In this document: one piece after another, positions 1-7,079 of the stretch
How the letters are laid out: every line of letters begins with the position of its first letter
How positions within the stretch are numbered: position 1 is the stretch's first letter
Source: Methanocorpusculum sp.
GTDB lineage: Archaea; Halobacteriota; Methanomicrobia; Methanomicrobiales; Methanocorpusculaceae
Assembly: GCA_029987045.1 (NCBI GenBank)
Contig: DALTWN010000002.1
Coordinates: 1 to 19,758, forward strand
Length of the DNA: 19,758 nucleotides
Reading direction: 5' to 3'
Translations under genes and position numbers: made by a program
Notes under the pieces: generated by a model
Seen by the model: the letters and a program-made list of their open reading frames with translations, nothing else
What the model was told of the DNA's origin: nothing
Database searches by the model: none

Positions 1-2
1 CT

Positions 3-1742
3 CTCGTATCCGATTCGGCAAATATCATAATTGAAAATGCAAGTACTGTTGAAACAACTGCTGAATGCAGTGACGGATATGCACAAGCGATATTGGCATC
101 TGGAAATATCATAATCGATTCCGCAGCAGCGGTGACCGCCAATGCTGAATCCTCTGGCGATGAGTGTGATGCATATGGATTGTATTGCTCGCAAAATATC
201 ACCATCACGAATGCATCAGCCATTACGGCAACAGTAAATTCCACCCATGGAAGTGCGTACTCGATGTATGCATATCATGATCTTGTCATTTCCTCTTCTG
301 AAGTACAGGCAAATGCCACATCAACAACCATCCTGGCAGATCCCTATTCTGAACCTTGTGCAACGGCATTATACGGCACAGATTCTCTTCATATTTCCGG
401 ATCATCCAAGGTAACAGCAGTTGCCAATACCACCGGTACAGCCAGAGCTTTTGCGGTGTATGCCTGTGAGGGTGACATCCTGATTGATGGTGATTCTGAC
501 ATACATGCAATTGCTGACGGAGTGCTTGCCGGATTTGCTTTCTTTGTGGATGATTATTATTGTGAGGGAGCCACACTGACCATAACTGATTGTAGAAAGA
601 TTGTTGCCGAGGGAACGAACTCTTCCTTTGTGATCAGGCCTTTTGTCACCTTTGACATCTCCCAATTACAGGATAGCCACCGGTTCGCGAATGCTGAAAC
701 GCCAATTACCTACAGCCAGATGTGCAATGACTGGTATTTCGATGAAGATACCTCGCTTAATTCCAGCAATTACACCAATGTAACCATTACCAAAGCAACA
801 CTGATTACGCTTGACAGCCGGGGAGGAAACGGCGGTTCTACAGTAACAAATGCACTCAAAGGCAACAGTTCCTTGGTGCCTGCAGTCATTGCTCCGACAC
901 GGACCGGATACGTATTCCAGGGATGGCATAATGAAACAGTAGGCGGGGTCATGTTTGTCAATACCACCGGCACGTTAGAAAAGAATGTATCCGGATATAC
1001 GGACAGTGAACGGAACTGGATCAATACATCCGATGCACTTACCCTGTATGCGAACTGGACCGTGTATTCAGTCAAGAACGAATCGCTTGCAGATACCGGC
1101 TCGGCAAAGGTTGCTACATTCAACGATACTGGAAACGTAGTCAAGATTGTTGCAATCCAGAATGCATCCACGGCAGTCACTGCCGTTGATATCACCTATG
1201 AACCGGAAACCGCCGGACCATCTTCTGACGGTTCCTGCATCAGAAAGACATTATCTCCTGTCTTCAACATCACGCTTACCGGCAATCTCGGCTCCGACAA
1301 TGCGACCGTGACATTCAACCTGACTGTTTCAGAGTTGAATGGAACATCTCCTGATACTGTCTATCTTGCCCACAAGAAGAACGGTGCATGGGAATATCTG
1401 AAACCGTGTTATATTCAGACGGGAGATATCTATACATTCACCGTTACGGGAATCACCTCATTTTCGCCGTTCGTTCCAATCAGCATGACTACAATCCCGT
1501 ACACTCCAAGTTCATCCAGCCATTCCGGCGGCTCTGTCATTCTCCAGCCAGGTCAGACAGCACCGACACTGGAACCGACGGTATCGCCGACCGCGGCACC
1601 AACCTCCGTACCGCCTGCATCCACACGTGATCCGAACCAACTTCCGACCGCACAGTCTACTCAGGCATCGCCGGCACCGTTCGCGGGCATTCTGCTTGGA
1701 CTCGGTGTAGCAGCTGCTCTTCTCACCAGACTGAGAAGATAA
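3..1742 (+). CDS. Secreted surface protein, 3' part (beta-solenoid-like repeats, InlB-type repeat, C-terminal anchor)
   Basis: The reading frame is open to the left edge, so the gene starts before the window; 579 residues are visible. The first ~210 residues hold about five imperfect repeats of roughly 36-40 residues, with alternating hydrophobic residues (IIID, ITIT, LVIS, LHIS, ILID) followed by a V.A.A element, as in beta-solenoid surface proteins. Around 793-1062 is an InlB B-type (Listeria-Bacteroides) repeat with LDSRGGNGG, a GY.F.GW core and a closing LYANW. A Ser/Thr/Pro linker (about 1507-1677) leads to SPAPFAGILLGLG, a short hydrophobic helix and terminal RLRR. This layout matches archaeal surface proteins anchored or processed at the C-terminus by an archaeosortase-like route (inference). 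Many N-x-S/T sites suggest N-glycosylation. The signal peptide would lie outside the window. The likely role is cell envelope or adhesion; the ligand is unknown. Confidence 0.8.
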   Translation, partial: LVSDSANIIIENASTVETTAECSDGYAQAILASGNIIIDSAAAVTANAESSGDECDAYGLYCSQNITITNASAITATVNSTHGSAYSMYAYHDLVISSSEVQANATSTTILADPYSEPCATALYGTDSLHISGSSKVTAVANTTGTARAFAVYACEGDILIDGDSDIHAIADGVLAGFAFFVDDYYCEGATLTITDCRKIVAEGTNSSFVIRPFVTFDISQLQDSHRFANAETPITYSQMCNDWYFDEDTSLNSSNYTNVTITKATLITLDSRGGNGGSTVTNALKGNSSLVPAVIAPTRTGYVFQGWHNETVGGVMFVNTTGTLEKNVSGYTDSERNWINTSDALTLYANWTVYSVKNESLADTGSAKVATFNDTGNVVKIVAIQNASTAVTAVDITYEPETAGPSSDGSCIRKTLSPVFNITLTGNLGSDNATVTFNLTVSELNGTSPDTVYLAHKKNGAWEYLKPCYIQTGDIYTFTVTGITSFSPFVPISMTTIPYTPSSSSHSGGSVILQPGQTAPTLEPTVSPTAAPTSVPPASTRDPNQLPTAQSTQASPAPFAGILLGLGVAAALLTRLRR

Positions 1743-1760
1743 TCTTTTACCTTTTTCGCG
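1743..1760 (+). terminator. T-rich terminator after the surface protein gene
   Basis: Directly after the TAA stop are two T-runs, ending in TTTTTCGCG. Archaeal transcription commonly ends at such T-tracts. A near copy of the last nine bases recurs 70 bp downstream after a hairpin. Confidence 0.4.
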
Positions 1761-1798
1761 ATTCTGTTTCCTAAATTACGGATTGCACTGGTTCAACT

Positions 1799-1826
1799 TA
1801 CCACCATCATGATGAGGTAGTTTTTT
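1799..1826 (+). terminator. Hairpin plus T6 tract, likely second terminator
   Basis: TACC and GGTA flank the palindrome CATCATGATG (with AC / A internal bases) and are followed at once by six T. This can fold into a short hairpin with a T-tail. It probably insulates the upstream surface gene from the small zinc-ribbon gene at 1901. Confidence 0.4.
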
Positions 1827-1867
1827 CGCGTAACTGATTCCGACACCCACACAGAGATGAGAAGAAT

Positions 1868-1878
1868 ATTATAGAATA
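1868..1878 (+). promoter_or_regulatory. Putative TATA box for the small zinc-ribbon gene
   Basis: ATTATAGAATA lies about 25-30 nt before the ATG at 1901, the distance expected for a leaderless or nearly leaderless archaeal transcript. A second AT-rich TATATA stretch sits too close to the ATG to be the TATA box. Confidence 0.4.
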
Positions 1879-1900
1879 AGAAAAAATTATCTTATATACT

Positions 1901-2053
1901 ATGACTGTCACGCACAAGTGTGGATTCAGCAGGCAAATCTACTGCCGTGAATGCGGAACCGAACTGGTTCAGAATGCACACGGTCAGCTGGTCTGTCCAA
2001 AATGCGGAAGACGTCCGGCAATCATCTGTCCACGTTGCGGACGCCTTTGGTAA
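1901..2053 (+). CDS. Small zinc-ribbon protein (50 aa, three CxxC knuckles)
   Basis: An ATG-to-TAA frame of 50 codons encodes a protein with seven cysteines: C7, then CREC (15-18), CPKC (33-36) and CPRC (43-46). Each CxxC is followed by Gly, as in zinc knuckles, and the protein ends GRLW. Two zinc ions could be bound, but the partner (nucleic acid or protein) cannot be told from sequence. The frame has a plausible TATA box 25-30 nt upstream and a T-run (2061-2068) straight after its stop, so it looks like a single-gene transcript. There is no clear Shine-Dalgarno, which fits a leaderless message. Genes this short are easily missed; the regular cysteine pattern makes chance unlikely. Many archaeal genomes carry similar tiny zinc-ribbon proteins of unknown role. 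Confidence 0.75.
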   Translation: MTVTHKCGFSRQIYCRECGTELVQNAHGQLVCPKCGRRPAIICPRCGRLW

Positions 2054-2060
2054 GGCATTC

Positions 2061-2068
2061 TTCTTTTT
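2061..2068 (+). terminator. T-run terminator after small zinc-ribbon gene
   Basis: TTCTTTTT begins 7 nt after the TAA stop. No stem-loop is needed or seen. Confidence 0.4.
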
Positions 2069-2127
2069 AATCGATTACATATCTGGATAGCGAAGAACCA
2101 ACCTGAATTCACGCTAAAAAGAGAGGA

Positions 2128-2520
2128 TTATTTGATTTTGATCTTTCCCCGGACATGCGGAAGATTTTCATGATATTCATCTTCTGCTCTTCCTTCTACC
2201 GGCGGGGCTTCCACGACTTCGTTGAACGGTTCTTCCTTGGCCGCCTGGATTCTCTTGGCTTTGAGCCATTCCTTATATTTCTGACGGACCAGAGCGACTT
2301 CCTCACGGGTCAGGTCCTTCTTGTCGGTCTGCCGCAGATACTGTTCGACGGCACTGATGAGCTCTTCTGCTTCGGACGGTTTGGAAGTTTCCAGATAAAT
2401 CGGAGCTTTGGATAACGAAATAACCTCTCCACAACTCGGACAGAGTTTCCACGAACCGGACTGGTCAGTATACGTGAATTTATGACAGGTCGGACAGCGG
2501 ATCAGCCAGTAACTGCTCAT
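2128..2520 (-). CDS. Zinc-ribbon protein, DUF1922-like (130 aa)
   Basis: The N-terminus carries a four-cysteine zinc ribbon (CPTC at 9-12 and CPSC at 27-30). After it comes a ~50-residue charged helical region (about 48-97) and a low-complexity Glu/Pro tail ending KIKIK. The N-terminal part resembles the small archaeal zinc-ribbon family DUF1922; the helical extension is additional. I chose the ATG at 2520 because it places the zinc ribbon at the very N-terminus. A GTG at 2565 or ATG at 2562 would add 14-15 residues and begin 3-6 nt after the stop of the upstream HTH regulator, which favours translational coupling, so the start is uncertain. Neither site has a strong Shine-Dalgarno. It is probably co-transcribed with the regulator. 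Function is unknown; a nucleic-acid or protein-binding role is plausible. Confidence 0.75.
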   Translation of the reverse strand: MSSYWLIRCPTCHKFTYTDQSGSWKLCPSCGEVISLSKAPIYLETSKPSEAEELISAVEQYLRQTDKKDLTREEVALVRQKYKEWLKAKRIQAAKEEPFNEVVEAPPVEGRAEDEYHENLPHVRGKIKIK

Positions 2521-2568
2521 TGTACTGATATCTTGGCGTGGAACGGGGAAAAATGTAACCATCACGCA

Positions 2569-3054
2569 TTATAGTCGTTTTGCAAGTGATTCCGCGGCAG
2601 AATTGATGGCAAGCGCTTCCGGTTTCAGAATGGAAACGGGAATGTCAACCAGTTTTTCAATCAGCGAGGCGATGATCGGCGCACAGATAATCCCCGAAGC
2701 TCCTTCATTTCTCGCACGAACCGCGGCGATAAGACATTCATCATAGGTTCCGGCCGCATATCCTTTGATACGGTATTCCATACTGCCACAGGATATCCTG
2801 GTCCCTTCAACGTCATCAAGGAGGAATTTTGCGGCAATCACCGCGATGAACCTGCCGTAGTTCGGCGAGAACACCTCCGCAATCCGTTTCACGGTCGACA
2901 GCCGCGGGTCACGTTCGCCGGACAGTATCTTATACAGGGTCACCGACGGGATGCCGGTCTCCTCGGAAAGTTTCCGGATGCTCATACCCCGCCGTTCAAG
3001 TTCTTCCGCCAGTGCAATCTTGAATTCAGTCTGAAAAATACGTTTTTCAAACAT
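2569..3054 (-). CDS. XRE-type HTH transcriptional regulator with C-terminal sensor-like domain
   Basis: The protein has 161 residues. Residues ~10-63 form a typical XRE/Cro helix-turn-helix (AEELERRGMSIRKLSEETG followed by SVTLYKILSGERDP). Residues ~66-161 form an alpha/beta domain with GASGIICAPIIASLIEKL and VDIPVSILKP, which recalls the ligand-binding domain of PrpR-type regulators (tentative, by pattern only). It should bind DNA as a dimer and respond to a small molecule I cannot name. I chose the ATG at 3054 because GGTGAT lies just upstream (3058-3063), whereas the longer frame starting at 3072 has no such site. The zinc-ribbon gene begins just past its stop, so the two are likely one transcription unit. 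An imperfect inverted repeat in its promoter could be an autoregulatory operator. Confidence 0.85.
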   Translation of the reverse strand: MFEKRIFQTEFKIALAEELERRGMSIRKLSEETGIPSVTLYKILSGERDPRLSTVKRIAEVFSPNYGRFIAVIAAKFLLDDVEGTRISCGSMEYRIKGYAAGTYDECLIAAVRARNEGASGIICAPIIASLIEKLVDIPVSILKPEALAINSAAESLAKRL

Positions 3055-3091
3055 ATATATCACCAATAGCACAGTAAATTATCTTTCTGGA

Positions 3092-3118
3092 TTAATAATA
3101 GATACGTTTTGTATACTA
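3092..3118 (-). promoter_or_regulatory. Promoter and possible operator of the HTH regulator
   Basis: On the minus strand an AT-rich TATA-like stretch (about 3092-3103) would start transcription near 3072, giving a short leader that includes the GGTGAT ribosome site. Overlapping its upstream side is an imperfect inverted repeat (TAGATAC, 5-nt spacer, GTATACTA; 3099-3118). The placement at the TATA/BRE side suits repression by the regulator itself. That is inference. Confidence 0.35.
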
Positions 3119-3129
3119 AACCCTGGCAA

Positions 3130-4071
3130 TCAGAACGGCGGGAAAACCGGAGTCCGGAAGATCAGCATGAGGATGATGCCGATGATTCCTGCGATAATCG
3201 TTGCCGCCCGCAGAACACGGATAATCGATTTTCCGCCGTCTTCCAGTGATCGTTCCGGAGTTCCGATCAGGTATACTCCTGGTTTATCGAAACAGACTCC
3301 GCACCCTCCCGCAATGAGACTCATGGGAATTCCGCCGTTGAATCCAGGACGTTTCCTTCTGTCCCGTTTGAATGCTGCAACCGCTTCCTTTCCTCTCCTG
3401 CGTACCGCAAAAATAAGCAGAAGAATCAGACCGGTTATCCGTGCCGGAATGAATGCCAGAATATCGTCCATGCGGGCAGGGAACCAGCCGAGACGGATGC
3501 GGTCATCCCGGTATCCAAGCATGGCATCCATCGTATTCGCGGCACGAAACAGGACCGCACCACAGATACCAAGACCGAACAGAAGTTCAAAAACAACGAA
3601 CCAGAAAATCGGAGCAATGATACTGTCGACCAGATTTTCCGCTGCCGATTCATATGCGCCGGAACGGATCTGCTCGAGCGTCAGGCTCTCAGTGTTTCGG
3701 CTCACCATCCTGGATACGGCAATCCGTCCTTCCGTTTCGCCTTTTGCAAGTGCGGTCTCGACATTGAACACGTGTTCCTCGAGTGACCGCCAGCCGATAG
3801 TAAATGAGAGAAGCACGAGCGAGAACAGAACAAATACCCAGGTCGGCGTAAACCGTGCGATAAGAAGACACGGAATAAGACATATGGCGACAGTAACGAT
3901 CCATCCAAGAATACCGATCAGCCGTTCCAGCTTAGGAGAATAGAACTGCCGTCTACCCCACAGTCCAATGAACGACCCGATGAGAGCAACAGGATGAAAT
4001 CGGGATTGCGGATCGCCGATAATGCGATCCAGCAACAGACCGAAAAAAAGGATTAACGCGCCGAAAGCCAT
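3130..4071 (-). CDS. cbiB: Adenosylcobinamide-phosphate synthase CbiB/CobD
   Basis: This membrane enzyme attaches the aminopropanol arm to adenosylcobyric acid in cobalamin (B12) synthesis; methanogens need corrinoids for methyl transfer. The 313-residue protein has the usual CbiB length and motifs: LDRIIGDP and FHPVALIG near the N-terminus, VSRNTESL, ESAAENLVDSIIAPIFW, an FRAANTMDAMLGYRDD block, FPARMDDILAFIPAR, and NGGIPMSLIAGG near the C-terminus. Several hydrophobic helices fit an integral membrane protein. The frame extends upstream to 4155, but the ATG at 4071 gives the family N-terminus (MAFGALILFFGLLLDR) and overlaps the previous gene's end by 19 nt. It is therefore the third gene of a Trm112-like / membrane-protein / cbiB operon. 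No other cobalamin gene and no cobalamin riboswitch is visible nearby. Confidence 0.95.
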   Translation of the reverse strand: MAFGALILFFGLLLDRIIGDPQSRFHPVALIGSFIGLWGRRQFYSPKLERLIGILGWIVTVAICLIPCLLIARFTPTWVFVLFSLVLLSFTIGWRSLEEHVFNVETALAKGETEGRIAVSRMVSRNTESLTLEQIRSGAYESAAENLVDSIIAPIFWFVVFELLFGLGICGAVLFRAANTMDAMLGYRDDRIRLGWFPARMDDILAFIPARITGLILLLIFAVRRRGKEAVAAFKRDRRKRPGFNGGIPMSLIAGGCGVCFDKPGVYLIGTPERSLEDGGKSIIRVLRAATIIAGIIGIILMLIFRTPVFPPF

Positions 4072-4625
4072 GCAATAGCAGTTCCGGCAAGCATTATGAC
4101 AAAGACGATTAAGACAATCATCACCGGGTTCCAGAACGGGAACGCGAAGATCCACACCAGAATGAGGGCAAGTGCAACAATCGGAAGGATGGATGCCACA
4201 ATGATCTTGCGTGCAAGGAGCGATGAGGAGGATGATTTCTTCATTTCCCCGGATCCTTCAAGTTCTGCTGCCATCATTTCTTCGAGCGGTGACGGCTGCG
4301 GCGGCAGTTCTTCCGGCTTGATGACATGGACCTGGAACTCTTCCTTGCGCAGACCGTATCCGGAAATAACATTCACCGTGAACGTTCCTGCAGGTGCATC
4401 GGATTTAATCGGCACACTTACCTCTGCTTCTGCTTCAAGGTAGATATTTTCATAGGTGAAGATAGTGTATGCCGCCCCGTCGGTCTTGAGGGTCACATGC
4501 GTCGGAGCGCCATAATTTGTTACTCTGATATGGAGTGCGGTTCCAGCACTAACTTCGGTTTCTCGGGTGGCAAGCTCTATCGAGTTGATGCCGAGACGGT
4601 TCATTTGAATTTCAACTAATGGCAT
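4053..4625 (-). CDS. Membrane protein with N-terminal beta-sandwich and two C-terminal TM helices (DUF7524-like)
   Basis: The protein has 190 residues. Residues 1-105 are rich in short beta strands (VSAGTALHIRVTNYGAPTHV, then a closing FTVNVISGYG), like an Ig-like or cupredoxin-like sandwich. Residues 106-135 are a Pro/Glu/Ser linker. Two hydrophobic helices follow, at about 141-161 and 168-187, ending in Arg. No signal peptide is present. The pattern resembles an uncharacterised euryarchaeal family (DUF7524, from memory, not certain). The start at 4625 lies 2 nt after the Trm112-like stop, indicating coupling; an internal Met at residue 8 is an alternative. The 3' end overlaps cbiB. Being in an operon with cbiB does not show a role in B12 synthesis. 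Confidence 0.7.
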   Translation of the reverse strand: MPLVEIQMNRLGINSIELATRETEVSAGTALHIRVTNYGAPTHVTLKTDGAAYTIFTYENIYLEAEAEVSVPIKSDAPAGTFTVNVISGYGLRKEEFQVHVIKPEELPPQPSPLEEMMAAELEGSGEMKKSSSSSLLARKIIVASILPIVALALILVWIFAFPFWNPVMIVLIVFVIMLAGTAIAWLSAR

Positions 4626-4627
4626 GA

Positions 4628-4807
4628 TTATCGTAGATTATCCGGGATGAGATCGGCAATCCCGTCTTCAATCGGATACCGAGCTCCACACTTGCTGCAA
4701 GTGAGAATCCCTTCAGAAATTTCTGTATCATTACCCTTTATTTCTGAAAGTATAAAGCTTCCTCTGCATACCGGACAGCAGAGAGCATCGAGTACCCATC
4801 GATTCAT
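4628..4807 (-). CDS. Trm112-like zinc-binding methyltransferase partner protein (59 aa)
   Basis: The 59-residue protein has the Trm112/UPF0434 pattern: MNRWVLDALCCPVCRGSF with CPVC near the N-terminus, a variable middle, LTCSKCGARYPIEDGIADL with CSKC, and the closing LIPD element. Trm112 proteins bind to and activate several SAM-dependent methyltransferases that modify tRNA, rRNA or release factor. I chose the ATG at 4807 because it gives the family length and N-terminus; an upstream extension to 4879 would be unusual. A TATA box at 4832-4843 points to a leaderless or nearly leaderless mRNA. It is first in an operon with the DUF7524-like protein and cbiB. No methyltransferase partner is encoded in the window. 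Confidence 0.88.
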   Translation of the reverse strand: MNRWVLDALCCPVCRGSFILSEIKGNDTEISEGILTCSKCGARYPIEDGIADLIPDNLR

Positions 4808-4831
4808 AGATTGCCGAATCCTCTCATTTTC

Positions 4832-4843
4832 TTTTATATATTT
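4832..4843 (-). promoter_or_regulatory. TATA box of the Trm112-like/cbiB operon
   Basis: The minus strand reads AAATATATAAAA, a strong archaeal TATA box, about 25-30 nt before the ATG at 4807. Confidence 0.55.
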
Positions 4844-4930
4844 GTTCGATGAGCTGATAAGGTATTGCACACTTCTCACTGATAAGGATGAGTGGAAAAA
4901 CTCTTAAGAGTAGATAGCATAGTAGATAAC

Positions 4931-5461
4931 ATGAATGTAAGAAATCCAGGTATTGCAAACTTCGGAATCACGGTCATCCAGTCCCGTCACTCCTGCCGTA
5001 AATTCAAAGACGAACCAGTCCCACCGGAATTCATCAGAAAAGCACTCGAATGTGCATCCAAGGCATGCACAGCACGAAACGTGCAGCCATGGATCTTTGT
5101 CCAGATCGAAAACAAGGAAACCCTCGCAAAGATTGCAGAACTCGCTCCAAACGGAAACTTCATTGCCGGGGCCGGAGTCGGCATTCTGGTATTCGGTGAA
5201 AAAGACCACAAGTTCGTAATCGAAGACTGTTCAGCTGCAACCGAGAATATGCTGCTTGCCCTGCATGCCTACGGATACGGCGGATGCTGGATTGCAGGCG
5301 ACAAGAAAGAATATGCAGAAGATGTCAGAAAACTCGTCAATGTTCCAGACAAATACATGCTCGTCTCCATTGTCGCAGCAGGTGTTCCGGATGTCGGCGG
5401 CATTACTCTCGCCGAAAAGAAAGACCTGAAAGACATTGTATTCCACGAAAAATACGAATAA
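4931..5461 (+). CDS. Nitroreductase-family FMN protein
   Basis: The 176-residue protein matches the nitroreductase family: SRHSCRKFKDEPVPPEFI at the N-terminus (FMN phosphate-binding RHSxRxF), ARNVQPWIFVQI, a central hydrophobic dimer-core segment, and GYGGCWIAGDKK followed by a VPDKYMLVSIVAAGVPD block. Such proteins are small FMN dimers that reduce nitro or quinone substrates with NAD(P)H or F420-type donors; the natural substrate is not predictable. I chose the ATG at 4931 because the family fold begins soon after it; a frame from 4892 would add 13 atypical residues. The gene is divergent from the Trm112-like operon, sharing a 123-bp spacer, and is followed by a T-run terminator, so it is probably monocistronic. 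Confidence 0.88.
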   Translation: MNVRNPGIANFGITVIQSRHSCRKFKDEPVPPEFIRKALECASKACTARNVQPWIFVQIENKETLAKIAELAPNGNFIAGAGVGILVFGEKDHKFVIEDCSAATENMLLALHAYGYGGCWIAGDKKEYAEDVRKLVNVPDKYMLVSIVAAGVPDVGGITLAEKKDLKDIVFHEKYE

Positions 5462-5468
5462 TCCATCC

Positions 5469-5477
5469 TCTTTTTTT
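5469..5477 (+). terminator. T-run terminator after nitroreductase
   Basis: TCTTTTTTT, 7 nt after the TAA stop, is a standard archaeal termination tract. Confidence 0.55.
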
Positions 5478-5490
5478 CATTCCTGAACGG

Positions 5491-5508
5491 AAAAACCAAT
5501 TAATATAG
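5491..5508 (+). promoter_or_regulatory. BRE/TATA promoter of AMP phosphorylase
   Basis: An A-rich BRE-like stretch (AAAAACCA) precedes ATTAATATAG, centred about 23 nt before the ATG at 5527. No Shine-Dalgarno is present, so the mRNA is probably leaderless. Confidence 0.5.
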
Positions 5509-5526
5509 CGCACACAATATACAAGT

Positions 5527-7035
5527 ATGCTACTCACGGCATATGTCCTTGATATCAACCACGATTTCGTAGCCATGCATCCTTCGGATGCTGCCGATCT
5601 CGGCATAAAATGGCGGGAAAAAGTCGAAGTAACCGATCCAAACGGAAACAACCCCCGATTCCTGAGTCTTTTTATCTATGATCCCCGGGAAGAACGCGGA
5701 TATCTGGGTATCGGTGAAAAAGTCGCAAAATCCATGAATATTTCCACCGGCGACAAGGTCAATGTCAATCCACGGAAACGGCCAAAGTCCATTGATGCGA
5801 TCCTGAAGAAGATGAACGGTGGAAAACTGAATGCGGAAGAAACAGAAAGCATCATCCATGACATGACCCACGGCATCCTGACCGACCGGGAAATAGCGCC
5901 GTATGTGACTGCCGTATATATCAATAAAATGGACATGGATGAGATTGAAAGTCTCACCAGATCCATGGTGAATTCCGGCGAACAGCTGACCTTCAAGAGA
6001 AAACCCGTCGTCGACAAACATTCGATCGGCGGCGTTCCGGGAAATAAAATCAGTCTGCTTGTTGTACCAATCATAGGGGCCGCAAATCAGCTCATTCCAA
6101 AAACCTGTTCCCGTGCGATCACCGGCGCAGGCGGTACCGCCGACCTCATGGAAGCACTGGCACCGGTCTCCTTTACTGCACGGGAAATCGAGACCATGGT
6201 AAACAAGGCTGGAGCGGTTATCGTCTGGGGAGGTGCAACCAATATCGCACCTGCAGACGACATAATCATCCAGTACGAATATCCATTCAAGATCGATGCA
6301 CGCGGACAGATGCTGGCAAGCATCATGTCGAAGAAGAAGGCTGTCGGATCCGAAATCTGTGTCATCGATCTGCCGACCGGACCGGGAACAAAGGTACCCA
6401 CCATCGAGGATGGAAAGATTCTCGCAGGTCAGTTGATCGATCTGGGCAAACGTCTCGGCATGAAAGTGGAATGTGCAATCACCGATGGCAGTGCCCCGAT
6501 TGGACGTGATATAGGAGTCAATCTCGAAGTCGCGGAAGCGCTGAGAATCCTGGAACAGAAAGACGGTGTCGGCCCGCTCATCGAAAAGAGCTGTTCCATT
6601 GCAGGAATCGCTCTTGAAATGGCAGGCGTCGCATCGGCAGGCTCCGGATACGATGCCGCGATGTCCCTTATCAGGAACGGAAAAGCATGGAAAAAGATGC
6701 AGGACATCATCGAAATCCAGGGAGGAGACAGCAAAATCAAAGCCGCAGACCTGCCGGCAGGAGATTTCAAATACGAAGTTCCCGCACCAACAGATGGCTA
6801 TATCTCTTCCATTACCAACCGCCCGATCATCGATATCGCACGTGCTGCGGGATCACCATTTGACCACGGAGCAGGTATCCATATCAACAAGATGGTCGGT
6901 GAACGTGTCATGAAAGGGGATGTCCTCTACACCATCTATGCGGAAAAAGAGTGGAAACTGACGGAAGCGATAAAGATCGCCGAAGAAACAAAACCGCTGA
7001 ATCTGTCCTCCATGCTCGTCAAACGCATACAATGA
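5527..7035 (+). CDS. deoA: AMP phosphorylase
   Basis: The enzyme converts AMP (also CMP or UMP) and phosphate to free base and ribose 1,5-bisphosphate. In archaea this feeds R15P isomerase and type III RuBisCO, turning nucleotide sugar into 3-phosphoglycerate. The 502-residue length fits the family. There is an archaeal-specific N-terminal domain of ~85 residues, followed by the thymidine phosphorylase-like core: KLNAEETESIIHDM, the phosphate/nucleotide-binding DKHSIGGVPGNK at 163-174, TGAGGTADLMEA, and a C-terminal domain containing APTDGYISSI and AAGSPFDHGAGI. The ATG at 5527 directly follows a good TATA box at leaderless distance. The next gene begins 44 nt after the stop, so read-through is possible, but that gene is functionally unrelated. 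R15P isomerase and RuBisCO are not in this window. Confidence 0.95.
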   Translation: MLLTAYVLDINHDFVAMHPSDAADLGIKWREKVEVTDPNGNNPRFLSLFIYDPREERGYLGIGEKVAKSMNISTGDKVNVNPRKRPKSIDAILKKMNGGKLNAEETESIIHDMTHGILTDREIAPYVTAVYINKMDMDEIESLTRSMVNSGEQLTFKRKPVVDKHSIGGVPGNKISLLVVPIIGAANQLIPKTCSRAITGAGGTADLMEALAPVSFTAREIETMVNKAGAVIVWGGATNIAPADDIIIQYEYPFKIDARGQMLASIMSKKKAVGSEICVIDLPTGPGTKVPTIEDGKILAGQLIDLGKRLGMKVECAITDGSAPIGRDIGVNLEVAEALRILEQKDGVGPLIEKSCSIAGIALEMAGVASAGSGYDAAMSLIRNGKAWKKMQDIIEIQGGDSKIKAADLPAGDFKYEVPAPTDGYISSITNRPIIDIARAAGSPFDHGAGIHINKMVGERVMKGDVLYTIYAEKEWKLTEAIKIAEETKPLNLSSMLVKRIQ

Positions 7036-7079
7036 ATTACGAAAAACCGATGCAATAATCATCTTAGAACGTGATAATT

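Noticed and set aside
3054..3130. Cobalamin riboswitch near cbiB
   Set aside because: The cbiB operon starts at the Trm112-like gene, whose leader is only a few nt; no B12-box-like element was seen there or in the spacer after cbiB.
3167..3943. Plus-strand open frame of 258 codons opposite cbiB
   Set aside because: Antisense to a clear CbiB protein; its Arg/Ser-rich translation is typical of a shadow frame.
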